Shown here piece after piece: positions 1-7,703 of a stretch of DNA of 16,947 nucleotides. The notes beneath the pieces are model-generated. The model was not told the origin of the DNA and ran no database searches. It worked only from the letters and a program-made list of their open reading frames with translations. The position numbers and the translations under genes were made by a program. Each line of letters starts with the position of its first letter. The stretch's first letter is position 1. Source of the stretch: JBGPBY01 sp041481485 (GTDB taxonomy: Bacteria; Acidobacteriota; Terriglobia; 20CM-2-55-15); NCBI GenBank assembly GCA_041481485.1, contig JBGPBY010000110.1, positions 1 to 16,947 on the forward strand, given 5' to 3'.

Positions 1-1325
1 AAGCAATCGAATTCAGGACGAGTGGCACGCTTCCCAATGTATGGCGAGTCGCTCAAACCAACAGCCGCGGCGAATACCAGATCACCGGCCTCCCGCCGGG
101 ACAATACTATGTGAATGTCGCCGGAAAACCGGGCATTGCAGACACTTTTATTCCCCAATATTCGAAGGGATTACCAACTCAGCTGCAAGATTATGGATTT
201 TCCGACTACTACGCATCAACGTACTTTCCCGGGACCACGGATCCGTGGTCGGCGGCCAGATTGGATCTTCTTGCCGGAAGTACGAAAAACAACGTGGATA
301 TCCAGATCTCTCCCGTGAGCTATCGGAGAATTCGCGGCACGGTGATCGACGACGCAACGGGGATGCGGGTTTCATCGGCGCAATTGATGATCGTCCCGCG
401 CGATGCGCCTCCGGATTCTCGCCGTACTCGAAACATTTCTCTACAAAAGGGCGCCTTTGAATACGGTGCAATACCAGGCTCGTATTTCCTGGTCGCATTT
501 GCCAACGAAGCTGGCCAGACATACTTCGGCAGAACCGCAATCGAAGTCGGGAAGGATCCTATCGACAACATTAGTGTACGAGTTAGCAGCGGATTCCGTG
601 TAACCGGCCGGATTTTCAGCGGGTCTTCGGAAGCGGATGCGCGATCCGCGATTTCAAATGTCTTCGTCACATTGCGGCCCAATCCGCCATCGGAACCTGG
701 CATTTTGCCTCCACCCACCCAACCAGATCTCAAACGTGATCTTCGAGACTTCCAGGCTCCTGGCGTTTTGAATGACGGATTCATTCGATCGGCTGTGGCG
801 CTGCCTGCTGCAGCAGCTACCAGCGATTCCGATGGCCGCGTCAATCTCGCGGGTGTGGCATCGTGGCACTACACCGTCGAGGTGAAAACTTCGCTGGAAG
901 AGTTTTACGTAAAATCCATTCGGATGGGAAGTCGAGATGTGTTTCGTGATGACCTCCAGTTGGACATGCCGCCAGCGGGGATTTTGGAAATTGAACTTGG
1001 TAGAGACGCAGGTAGTCTGGATGGCCGCGTCGCCGATGAACGATCAAAACCGATGGACAACATCCGAGTAATTCTCGTCCCGGCGGACGCACGCCCCAAT
1101 CGCGCCGATCGCTTCAAAGTGGCGTGGACCGGCCCAGTCGGCAATTTCCGAATGATCCAAATTCCTCCAGGCGACTATACATTGTATGCATGGGAAAACA
1201 CCGAAGATGATGCCTGGCGCGATCCGGAATTTCTACGTCTCTATAAAGGCCGCGGAACTCCGGTGCATATCCGCGCGCGAACCGCGGAGCATGTCGAAAC
1301 TCGAGTCATTCCACCGTGGTTTTAG
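1..1325 (+). CDS. Carboxypeptidase-regulatory-like repeat protein, 5' truncated
   Basis: The reading frame is open from base 3 with no start in the window, so the gene begins upstream; about 440 C-terminal residues are present. The in-frame GTG at 111 lies inside a conserved motif (GEYQITGLPPGQYYVNVAG) and is not the start. This motif, 'sGeyqItgLPPGqYyv', is the hallmark of carboxypeptidase-regulatory-like beta-sandwich domains. Related repeats follow: IRGTVIDDATGMRVSSAQL, then GFRVTGRIFSG, then a final one with GSLDGRVADE and IPPGDYTLYAWE near the C-terminus. The protein ends in PPWF and has no anchor or sorting signal at this end. Such proteins are abundant in Acidobacteriota and are usually exported; their role is mostly unknown. 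It is probably an extracytoplasmic structural or binding protein. The 3' end overlaps the convergent VWA-type gene by 20 bp. Confidence 0.85.
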   Translation, partial: AIEFRTSGTLPNVWRVAQTNSRGEYQITGLPPGQYYVNVAGKPGIADTFIPQYSKGLPTQLQDYGFSDYYASTYFPGTTDPWSAARLDLLAGSTKNNVDIQISPVSYRRIRGTVIDDATGMRVSSAQLMIVPRDAPPDSRRTRNISLQKGAFEYGAIPGSYFLVAFANEAGQTYFGRTAIEVGKDPIDNISVRVSSGFRVTGRIFSGSSEADARSAISNVFVTLRPNPPSEPGILPPPTQPDLKRDLRDFQAPGVLNDGFIRSAVALPAAAATSDSDGRVNLAGVASWHYTVEVKTSLEEFYVKSIRMGSRDVFRDDLQLDMPPAGILEIELGRDAGSLDGRVADERSKPMDNIRVILVPADARPNRADRFKVAWTGPVGNFRMIQIPPGDYTLYAWENTEDDAWRDPEFLRLYKGRGTPVHIRARTAEHVETRVIPPWF

Positions 1326-2322
1326 CGGGAGTCGAAAGTGGGGACGCTTTCCGCACACGAAGATTGCCGCGCACTCGCACTTCGATGCGGGAATCCTTTC
1401 GAGCAGCTTCAAACGTCAGTGTGTACGCCGTTCCCAACTCCCTGGCGATCTGTTCGTAGAGTGACGCCACCTCATCCGGATTCCTCGGATAGGCATCGCT
1501 TCCTCCCGAGGCCTCGCCAAGCTGCTGCAGACGGGATCGCATTTGCTGAGGATTCCAAAAATCGAGAGTCGCAAAGCTGCGGCGGGGGTTCAAATCCGTA
1601 TCGAGCGTCAAAAAATAAAGCGGAACTTCGCCTTGGGATATGGTCCGCAGGATTTTCTGGAAATCCCGATCGTCCGCCGAATTCAATATATGAAATTGCT
1701 TCGTGGGCGGTAGCGGCTGAATGCCGCTGCTGAAAACGATAATCCCCTTTCGGGATCGAATTCCCTGGAATTGTTTTTCGGCCCAGCTCAAAGCACCATA
1801 AAAATCCGTTTCAACAGGTTTGACGCTGTAGCTTACGGATCTCGTAATTTCAGGGAGGCCATCGCTGGGTGGAGTAAGGGTTATGACTGATGCCCCTCCG
1901 GGCCGGACGCGATCGGGACGCAAGTCCACTTGAATTTGCCTGCCTTCGCGTACACTCCGCCACTCCATGAGCATATCCGGCTTATCGTTGAACGCCGCGA
2001 TAGCAACTCGATCCTGCGGCCGCAACCCGGACAGGAAACGTTGAATCGCGGGTTCAAGAAAAACCCAGTCATTCTCCATCGCCCTGCTTCGGTCCACCAG
2101 CAGCAGAATGCTGAATGGAGTACCGACAGTTTCGAAACCGCGAATCTCTAAAGGTTGTCCGTTTTCGTAAAGCGAAAAGTCAGCCTGAGTGAGCGACTGG
2201 ACTACCGATTCATCGGCGCCAAAGACCTGGACGTCCAGAGAATGAAGCTCTTCAGGAACCTTCTGTGCCGATGCACTATTCACACTGATGGCTATGACAA
2301 GGAGTAAGCCCAGAAGCCGCAT
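1306..2322 (-). CDS. Exported VWFA-related (acidobacterial type) protein
   Basis: A 338-residue protein with a signal peptide (MRLLGLLLVIAISVNSASA, cleaved near residue 19). The segment at about 26-66 (LDVQVFGADESVVQSLTQ, then DFSLYENGQPLEIRGFE) and the C-terminal AYTLTFEA-x-RIEVRVRG segment match the TIGR03436-like acidobacterial VWA family. A VWA fold is visible at about 69-240: ILLLVDRSRA is the metal-site strand, T172 sits before FYGAL, and IIVFSSG and PLYFLTLDTD follow. The metal site is degenerate: DxSxS reads DRSRA (residues 77-81), and the usual aspartate of the fourth strand is replaced in FSSG. The ATG at 2322 is preferred because GTGAGG lies 6 bp upstream; the alternative GTG at 2334 is itself part of that ribosome site. 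It lies 112 bp downstream of the ankyrin gene on the same strand and may be co-transcribed. Role unknown, presumably extracytoplasmic protein-protein interaction. Confidence 0.85.
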   Translation of the reverse strand: MRLLGLLLVIAISVNSASAQKVPEELHSLDVQVFGADESVVQSLTQADFSLYENGQPLEIRGFETVGTPFSILLLVDRSRAMENDWVFLEPAIQRFLSGLRPQDRVAIAAFNDKPDMLMEWRSVREGRQIQVDLRPDRVRPGGASVITLTPPSDGLPEITRSVSYSVKPVETDFYGALSWAEKQFQGIRSRKGIIVFSSGIQPLPPTKQFHILNSADDRDFQKILRTISQGEVPLYFLTLDTDLNPRRSFATLDFWNPQQMRSRLQQLGEASGGSDAYPRNPDEVASLYEQIARELGTAYTLTFEAARKDSRIEVRVRGNLRVRKASPLSTPAKTTVE

Positions 2323-2328
2323 TTTTTG

Positions 2329-2334
2329 CCTCAC
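2329..2334 (-). promoter_or_regulatory. Ribosome binding site of the VWA-type gene
   Basis: GTGAGG on the minus strand, 6 bp before the ATG at 2322. It decides the start: the upstream in-frame GTG at 2334 coincides with this site and has no comparable site before it. Confidence 0.6.
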
Positions 2335-2434
2335 TTCAATGACCGGAGCTTCGTTACAACATTCGCTCGAACCATTCCAATACGTGTAACCAGTTTAGGC
2401 GTGAGAACTGCTCCCGCCAAGCCTGAGTAAAGAA

Positions 2435-2989
2435 TCAGCGAGACTTCAGCGAAAGAATCGCGACGATTTCAGGATGACCGGCCTGTTCCGCAATCATTGC
2501 GGCAGTTTTCCCCTCACGATTGTGAGTGTCCACCTCTGCTCCGTCGGCGATGAGCATTCTGACTACTTCGGCATATCCATTCGCAGCTGCAATCATCAGC
2601 GGCGTTCGACCCTGCGAATCCGAAGCATTCAAGGTTTGAACCTTGCGAGCAGCGGCAAAAACCCAATCGGACTGAATTTCACGCCAGGGTTCCGATTTCG
2701 AATCCGGAGATTTCAAGCGGGCTTTGAGTTCATTGACGAAAGAAATTGCCAGATCAGGGTGACCTGCTTCCAGGATCAACATCAGTGCATTCTTGCCCAG
2801 CAAATCCTGCTGTGACGGATCAACACCGGATCGAACAAGCTTGATGACGTTGCTGAACTTGCTATCCTGAGCTGCCCTGAGAAGTTCCCTGCCGGGAACC
2901 TGCGCGACTGCGGACCCGGTAAGAACTGCAGTCAGAACCAGGAAAAGGAGTGTTCTGGCGATCACGGTTTGGCTTTGACCTTGTGTCAT
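2435..2989 (-). CDS. Exported ankyrin-repeat protein
   Basis: A 184-residue protein. A signal peptide is visible at residues 1-30 (hydrophobic core TLLFLVLTAVLTGSAVA, cleavage likely after AVA at about 29). Ankyrin repeats follow: a diverged one at about 33-62 (ELLRAAQDSKFSNVIKLVRS, then GVDP), one at about 65-90 (GKNALMLILEAGHPDLAISF), a canonical one at 127-156 (GRTPLMIAAANGYAEVVRML, then ADGAEVD) and a C-terminal cap at 160-182 (GKTAAMIAEQAGHPEIVAIL). Ankyrin stacks bind proteins; a periplasmic location follows from the signal peptide. The ATG at 2989 is chosen over TTG codons further upstream because it leaves a normal signal peptide; no clear ribosome site is seen. It diverges from the DUF1552 gene and lies upstream of the VWA-type gene on the same strand. 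Confidence 0.85.
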   Translation of the reverse strand: MTQGQSQTVIARTLLFLVLTAVLTGSAVAQVPGRELLRAAQDSKFSNVIKLVRSGVDPSQQDLLGKNALMLILEAGHPDLAISFVNELKARLKSPDSKSEPWREIQSDWVFAAARKVQTLNASDSQGRTPLMIAAANGYAEVVRMLIADGAEVDTHNREGKTAAMIAEQAGHPEIVAILSLKSR

Positions 2990-3153
2990 CAAATCTGTGA
3001 GCAAAGTTTAGCCCAGCTGGACGGGTGTCCGGACTAAATTCCTATCAGCTGTTTTGACGGATGGGGTTAGTATGCCAGAAAGGATTCCAGAGAAGCGCGG
3101 AGCATATGCCGGGGCAATTTCCGCGGAATTCGTCCAGTACAGAAAGGCAAGCC

Positions 3154-4491
3154 ATGTTCATCACCAAAAAGCATCTCTCCCGCAGAACAGTGTTGAAGGG
3201 TGCCGGAGTTACATTGGCGCTGCCGTTTCTGGAAGCCATGGTTCCTGCTGCCACGGCCTTGTCGCAGACCACGGCGGCGCCAAAGTTGCGCGCAGGCTTT
3301 TTCTATATTCCTCATGGCGCCATTCAAGGCAACACGACGTTCGGCGCCGCCGGGGACCGGTGGACGCCGACTGGTTCCGGCGCCAGTTTCAAGCTGAACA
3401 CCATCACGCAACCGCTGGAGCCTTTCAAGAAGTATGTCTCGACAATCGGAAATCTGCAGAATGCGGCCAGTGCGGGATCGGTCCACACAAAAAATCCCGG
3501 CACCTGGCTGAATTGCAGCAATCCTCCATCCACGACAATTGATCAGATCATCGTGAATAAGATCGCTCACAATACGCGGCTGCCGTCCCTTGAAGTAGCC
3601 TCGGAATCCACGATAACGCAGAGGGGCGGCAATGGCGTAAACACCGGAAGGACGGTGTCGTTTCGCGACGCCAACACGCCGCTTGAGATGGAATTCAACC
3701 CGCGCAAGATCTTTCTGCTCCTGTTTGGGGAGCACTATGCGACTCAAAACCTCGCCCAACTTCAGGAGACGAACAGCCTTGTCGATCTCATCATGAGCGA
3801 GACCAGGGCATTGCAAGGCGGGCTTGGTGCGGGCGACAAAGCCGTTCTGGAAAAATATCTCGAAAGCGTACGGACGGTTGAGTTACAGATCCAGGCCCGG
3901 GAAGCTGACGCAAAGAACTTCGCAGAGAATCTTGCGGCCAGCAACACCAGGATCCCCGACATGCCTCGGGGCCCGTTGGAAGCATTCGATGAGCAAGTGA
4001 AGCTGATATTCGATCTGATCGCTATCGCATTTCAGGGGGACATCACGCGCGTCGCCTCGTACTTCATGGTTGCGGAAGGCAGCACCAGACAGTATCCCTT
4101 TATTGGAGTTCCCGAGCCCTTCCACCCGTTATCGCACCATGCCAACGACCCGGACAAGATCAACAAGCTGGTGAAGATTCAAACATGGCACATGGAGAAG
4201 TTTGCCGAGTTTCTGCAGAAGATGGCGGCCAGTTCGGACGGCGATGGCACGCTGCTCGATCATTCGATCTTCCTTTACGGATCGAACATGGGCAATAGTG
4301 ACAATCACAACAACTGGCCACTTCCGACCGTCATCGTCGGCGGCGGCAACGGCAAAATGAAGCTGGGCGGCCAGCACATCGCTCCGTTACAGAGGACACC
4401 GCTTGCGAATGTGCACCTGACGCTGCTGAATAAGGCCGGGATCGAACAGAATAAGTTCGCCGACAGCACCGGGATAATTCCTGAAATCTGA
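3154..4491 (+). CDS. DUF1552 family protein, Tat-exported
   Basis: A 445-residue protein. It begins with a twin-arginine signal, SRRTVLKG at residues 9-16, followed by the hydrophobic stretch GVTLALPFLEAM, so it is expected to be exported folded. The body matches the DUF1552 family (PF07586): an early FFYIPHG segment, a long helical middle (about 220-350, with IFDLIAIAFQGDITRVASYF) and a C-terminal DHSIFLYGSNMGNSDNHNNW segment near 368-387, reminiscent of the DUF1501/sulfatase-like fold. The true function is not known. The family is common in Planctomycetota, Acidobacteriota and Verrucomicrobiota, often next to DUF1592/DUF1588/DUF1595 cytochrome-type proteins; no such partner is visible here. 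The frame stays open further upstream (ATG at 3061), but the ATG at 3154 has a ribosome site (GAAAGG about 6 bp before it) and places the Tat motif correctly. Confidence 0.88.
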   Translation: MFITKKHLSRRTVLKGAGVTLALPFLEAMVPAATALSQTTAAPKLRAGFFYIPHGAIQGNTTFGAAGDRWTPTGSGASFKLNTITQPLEPFKKYVSTIGNLQNAASAGSVHTKNPGTWLNCSNPPSTTIDQIIVNKIAHNTRLPSLEVASESTITQRGGNGVNTGRTVSFRDANTPLEMEFNPRKIFLLLFGEHYATQNLAQLQETNSLVDLIMSETRALQGGLGAGDKAVLEKYLESVRTVELQIQAREADAKNFAENLAASNTRIPDMPRGPLEAFDEQVKLIFDLIAIAFQGDITRVASYFMVAEGSTRQYPFIGVPEPFHPLSHHANDPDKINKLVKIQTWHMEKFAEFLQKMAASSDGDGTLLDHSIFLYGSNMGNSDNHNNWPLPTVIVGGGNGKMKLGGQHIAPLQRTPLANVHLTLLNKAGIEQNKFADSTGIIPEI

Positions 4492-4550
4492 TGGGGTCCT
4501 GGGTACAGAACCACACGAGTCCACCTAACGCTTGCGAAACCATTATCGGA

Positions 4551-5276
4551 TCAGCTGCCGGAATTCAACAGCGATGGCAAATACTTACTTCGGCGCCTTC
4601 CCCGGTGGCCGGTTGTCGCGACACGGTCCGCCGGCTTGCCGTAGGGCTGATGTCGATATCCTCCGCGCGCAGGATCGGCGGCGCAACGGATTTGAAACTC
4701 CTGCATCCGGTCAAACAGCCCGAGCAGCTGAGTCGGGTTCTGGTAGCGATCCAGGCCTGAACGCTCCAGGGCAATCATCAACTCGTGCGTCGTTTCGAGC
4801 GTAGAGAGGCAGCCGACCTGAGGCTGCTGCTTGATCACAAAGCGGCTAGGAGTACCCGCGTTGAACATTACTCTTGGCAGGCGCTGCAAGCTTGGACTGA
4901 CGCGAAGCATCTTTCGGGCGGCGATCCATGTTGCGTCGAGCAACAGAATGAGCAACTGGCGATCGCCCAAGTCGCTTGCCACAAGATCGCCTGTTGAGAG
5001 ATTGCGCGCCTTGGGACCCGGGTAGGCAAGCACGGGAAAGTAACCAGGATCGTTAATCAAGCGCTGAACCTCAACGTCATCGTCGAAACCTACGCCCATG
5101 TGAATCTCGCTATTGGCAAGACACAGATGTGTGAGCCGGCCGGTCCCGGCCTTCTCCTGTTTGAACTCCTTCGGGTGCATCAGCAAAAGGAACTTCGTCC
5201 GTGTCTCCATCGGCCGGATTGAGGTACACCAGCAAATCGCCTTCGGCCAGAAGCACTGGTAACACATGGGACGCAT
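4551..5276 (-). CDS. DTW-domain tRNA-uridine aminocarboxypropyltransferase (TapT/YfiP family)
   Basis: A 241-residue protein with the DTW domain of enzymes that transfer the 3-amino-3-carboxypropyl group from S-adenosylmethionine to uridine in tRNA, making acp3U (E. coli TapT, formerly YfiP, acts at U47). Visible signatures are N-terminal cysteines C5, C8, C15 and C17 (CYQCFWPKAICWC, a likely zinc site), MHPKE at about 33-37, the diagnostic LLDATW at 112-117 followed by AARKML, and CLSTLETTHE at about 156-165. The last 40 residues are basic and look variable. ATG 5276 is preferred to TTG 5327 because GAGG lies 7 bp upstream and the protein then starts just before the cysteine motif. It follows the ATP-grasp gene by 74 bp on the same strand and may be its operon partner, but has its own ribosome site. 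Orthology to TapT specifically is inferred. Confidence 0.85.
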   Translation of the reverse strand: MRPMCYQCFWPKAICWCTSIRPMETRTKFLLLMHPKEFKQEKAGTGRLTHLCLANSEIHMGVGFDDDVEVQRLINDPGYFPVLAYPGPKARNLSTGDLVASDLGDRQLLILLLDATWIAARKMLRVSPSLQRLPRVMFNAGTPSRFVIKQQPQVGCLSTLETTHELMIALERSGLDRYQNPTQLLGLFDRMQEFQIRCAADPARGGYRHQPYGKPADRVATTGHRGRRRSKYLPSLLNSGS

Positions 5277-5283
5277 GTAAGAT

Positions 5284-5287
5284 CCTC
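5284..5287 (-). promoter_or_regulatory. Ribosome binding site of the DTW-domain gene
   Basis: GAGG on the minus strand, 7 bp before ATG 5276. It favours this start over the in-frame ATG at 5291 and TTG at 5327. Confidence 0.5.
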
Positions 5288-5350
5288 GCATGATAAACCA
5301 CGATTTGCAGAAGGTTCCTCGACCCAATTACTTTCCGCGACGCCACCCCG

Positions 5351-6391
5351 TCACCCAGGATGTCCCGTAGAGTTGTAACTGAGTCCGAGGGTGATGATCT
5401 TCTGAAGGAGTTGGCCGTAGCTAAGACCGCAGTGGGCGGCGGAATCCGCGAAGTCTTCGTTTTTTGCTATTTGAGGGTTGGGGTTCGCTTCCAGAAGATA
5501 GAATTCCCCGTCGGGCGAAAGGCGGTAATCCATACGCGCATAGCCGCTCAGGCCCAGATGCCTGTATATGCGTTTCGACAGCGACTCCACCTTGCGCCGT
5601 AACTCATCGTGCAGATCCGCGCGCCTGGTCACGAGCCCAACCTTCTTTTGATAGTTCGGATTCCACTTGAGCCTTCCGGTCGCGATGTTCAGTGAACCTT
5701 CCGGAAGATTGTTGATGACCAGCTCCCATGGCGTGTAGCACTGGAGTCGCCTGTTTCCGATCACGCCAACGTAGATTTCACGTCCTTCTATGTACTGCTC
5801 CGCGATGGCATGGCTCTCGGTGGTCCGATGGATGAACTCCACTCTTTCGGCGAGCTTCGCATCATCGTTAACGACGGACGCCTGCGATATTCCCACGGAG
5901 CCTTCCTCGATAACCGATTTGACGAGCAGCGGAAACTTCAGTCGAACGGGGCGCACCACCTTATGTCCAATGTGAAAAACGGCGAAGCCCGGCACGGGGA
6001 TGCGATGGTAGGAGAGGATTTTCTTGGTGAGCGCCTTGTCGTGAGAGATTGTCAAGCCTCGAGGGTTGCACCCGGTGTAGGGTTGTTTCAACAGCTCCAG
6101 ATAGCTGACGACATGTTGATCAAACAGTGCGTGCCCGTCGAACTCTTCCAGAAGGTTGAACGCAACCTGAGGCTTGAATTCGGCGAGAGCAGTGCCGATG
6201 ACGGCAAGGTCGCTTTGCAGCCCCACGATTTGGACCTCATGCCCCATGGATTTCAGGGTCGTGACGACGTCGTATTCCGTTCTCCACGGCTGCTTTTCGA
6301 TTTCGACTCCAGGCTCAAGACTTTCCGGCGGTATCAGGGCGTGGGTCATTAACGCCGCAATCCGGAGCTTTGTCTTCGGTTTGAATTTCAT
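5351..6391 (-). CDS. D-alanine-D-alanine ligase-like ATP-grasp enzyme
   Basis: A 346-residue ATP-grasp carboxylate-amine ligase related to D-Ala-D-Ala ligases. Seen: an N-terminal Rossmann-like half (EYDVVTTLKSMGHEVQIVGL at 39-58, FNLLEEFDG at 78-86); a YTGCNPRGLTISHDKALTKK segment at 105-124; ATP-grasp strand FPLLVKSVIEEGSVGIS at 153-169; AEQYIEGREIYVGVIG at 197-212; and metal-binding YARMDYRLSPDGEFYLLEAN at 284-303. The end of the active site reads EANPNPQIA, not the E-x-N-T-x-P-G of true Ddl enzymes, so the acceptor is probably not D-alanine. It more likely forms an amide bond on an unknown amino acid or peptide. The ATG at 6391 overlaps the stop of the metallopeptidase (ATGA), indicating translational coupling. 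The frame continues 40 codons upstream inside that gene, but this is not needed. Confidence 0.85.
   Translation of the reverse strand: MKFKPKTKLRIAALMTHALIPPESLEPGVEIEKQPWRTEYDVVTTLKSMGHEVQIVGLQSDLAVIGTALAEFKPQVAFNLLEEFDGHALFDQHVVSYLELLKQPYTGCNPRGLTISHDKALTKKILSYHRIPVPGFAVFHIGHKVVRPVRLKFPLLVKSVIEEGSVGISQASVVNDDAKLAERVEFIHRTTESHAIAEQYIEGREIYVGVIGNRRLQCYTPWELVINNLPEGSLNIATGRLKWNPNYQKKVGLVTRRADLHDELRRKVESLSKRIYRHLGLSGYARMDYRLSPDGEFYLLEANPNPQIAKNEDFADSAAHCGLSYGQLLQKIITLGLSYNSTGHPG
6388..6391 (-). promoter_or_regulatory. ATGA stop/start overlap coupling metallopeptidase and ATP-grasp genes
   Basis: On the minus strand the four bases ATGA hold the ATP-grasp start codon and the TGA stop of the metallopeptidase. 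No good ribosome site is seen just before this ATG, so translation of the second gene probably depends on re-initiation after the first. This fixes the start of the ATP-grasp protein. Confidence 0.7.
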
Positions 6392-7383
6392 AATGGAATT
6401 CGGTGATAGCCCGACCTCATTGTCTGAACCACTTTCGTGGTCACTGTGGCGATCGTGAGATAGGTCGTCTGCTTCTCTGGCATCGTTAAATGAAGCCTTA
6501 ACTGGCGGCACCTGACGATGATCTGCTTCATGATGTGGTTGATCGAGTACTGGTGTACTCCGGTTCCCTTTGCTACAACCTGAGAAATGTCCTTACGTCG
6601 ATGGCGCAGAAACTGAGCAGCGTCCGAATATGATCGGTAGCGCGGTTCATCCGAGAAAAGCCGATACAGTAAGCGTTCGTAAGATGCAGGCAGGGCGATC
6701 ATATAGTGGGCCCGTTTGGCTTGATAATGCTCACGTAACGTGGTTTTCAGCGACGACAGCGGATCGACTTTCCGTTGCGAGCGACATGTCGGCGGCTTAA
6801 GGACCAATTCCTGCATCAGCGCATCGACATATTCAAGCTTTCGCGTGGCGCCGCGCCATCCCTCGTAGTCCCTGCGCCAGCGAGTCCCTGTTGCGAGCCA
6901 GACCGCAAACGTCTCGGCAAAATCCTCAGCCGGATGCGCCTGGGCGTACCAGGCATCCAGATGCAGAACGTAATCGCGGCTGTTGGGCCGAGGGCGATAA
7001 AAATCGGGATAGTGGGCGTGAAACGAACCGAACATCGCGCGCCAACTCCGACGGGCATGAAGTCGGTAGGCATTGCTGAGAGCATGTCCAGTCTCATGGC
7101 GCAGCAGTCTCATGCATTCGGCTTCACTCGCGCCTTCAACTTCCAGCATCTGCTGCCGCTCGAGCCGCATCAGACGAGGATGAGCCAGGTAGAAAGGGAT
7201 ACCGAATCCCGCAACGTCGTCCGGTGTGAACCACTCTTCGGCAAGCCACACGTGAGGTCTAAAGGCGAGCGATTTAGCGTCGAGTTCCTGATAGAGCCTC
7301 CACACTCGCTTCTCCAGCGGCGTCCCCACAATATTCAGCTTGAGATCGCGCAGCCGCACGTCCAGGAGTTGGGAGTCCGTCAT
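6388..7383 (-). CDS. Putative zinc metallopeptidase (HExxH)
   Basis: A 331-residue protein with a gluzincin-type site: HETGH at 96-100 in MRLLRHETGHALSNAYRL, followed about 50 residues later by HPAEDFAETFAVW (150-162), which supplies the third ligand glutamate (E153 or E157). Other conserved-looking parts are LRDLKLNIVGTPLEKRVWRL (11-30), HVWLAEEWFTPD (44-55), FYLAHPRLMRLER (64-76) and FYRPRPNSRDYVLHLDAWYA (128-147). The C-terminal 130 residues are basic with no motif I recognise. No signal peptide or membrane helix is seen, so it is probably cytoplasmic. Substrate unknown. The gene is coupled to the ATP-grasp gene downstream. The start is uncertain: the ATG at 7383 begins a segment resembling homologues I recall, but no ribosome site precedes it; ATG 7443 or TTG 7476 would add 20 or 31 residues. 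Confidence 0.8.
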   Translation of the reverse strand: MTDSQLLDVRLRDLKLNIVGTPLEKRVWRLYQELDAKSLAFRPHVWLAEEWFTPDDVAGFGIPFYLAHPRLMRLERQQMLEVEGASEAECMRLLRHETGHALSNAYRLHARRSWRAMFGSFHAHYPDFYRPRPNSRDYVLHLDAWYAQAHPAEDFAETFAVWLATGTRWRRDYEGWRGATRKLEYVDALMQELVLKPPTCRSQRKVDPLSSLKTTLREHYQAKRAHYMIALPASYERLLYRLFSDEPRYRSYSDAAQFLRHRRKDISQVVAKGTGVHQYSINHIMKQIIVRCRQLRLHLTMPEKQTTYLTIATVTTKVVQTMRSGYHRIPL

Positions 7384-7703
7384 GAGGTTCAGGGACTTGC
7401 GCACTAAACCATTGTAATCTCCCGCACTCAGCGGCAGTAGCATCCATTCGGAACTTGAGATATGCCCGCATCGCAAACGAGGCGTTAGAATTCGCAGACT
7501 ACACGATGCTGCCGTGACCGCAATGCCGCTTCAGCCACGCGCTCAACCCGTCGAGGCCAGGAAACAGACAGGAAAGTTGAACTCAGATCATTCCAACTGG
7601 AAATGCGCTCATATGGAATCTCGCGATTGTAGAGGGTGCTCTAATTTCGACCCAAATGTTTTATTGGCCCAGACCTGCGCCCAACGTGTCAATTGCCCGG
7701 TTC
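7384..7703. other. Intergenic region upstream of the metallopeptidase operon
   Basis: About 320 bp between the metallopeptidase start (as chosen here) and the 3' end of the upstream repeat protein. The first 60-90 bases may be coding if an earlier start is used. The rest holds no convincing ORF; the only signal noted is a weak minus-strand promoter candidate at 7626-7655. No hairpin followed by a T-run was recognised. Confidence 0.5.
7626..7655 (-). promoter_or_regulatory. Possible sigma70 promoter for the metallopeptidase/ATP-grasp/DTW operon
   Basis: On the minus strand, TTGGGT (7650-7655) and TACAAT (7626-7631) are separated by 18 bp. The -10 matches consensus in 5 of 6 bases; the -35 is poor. 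It points at the operon with a leader of roughly 240 bases to ATG 7383. Read by eye only. Confidence 0.25.

Noticed and set aside
3054..3082. TTGACG as a promoter -35 for the DUF1552 gene
   Set aside because: No acceptable -10 box at the right distance.
3067..3816. 249-codon minus-strand frame opposite the DUF1552 gene
   Set aside because: Antisense to a gene with a clear Tat signal and family match; low-complexity Arg-rich translation.
6392..6511. 40-codon upstream extension of the ATP-grasp frame
   Set aside because: It lies entirely within the metallopeptidase gene, is polar and low in similarity to ligases, and the ATGA overlap gives a better start.
6775..7407. 210-codon plus-strand frame opposite the metallopeptidase
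   Set aside because: The minus frame carries HETGH and the third-ligand motif; the plus frame has no recognisable features. The 180-codon plus frame at 5810-6352 opposite the ATP-grasp gene is rejected for the same reason.
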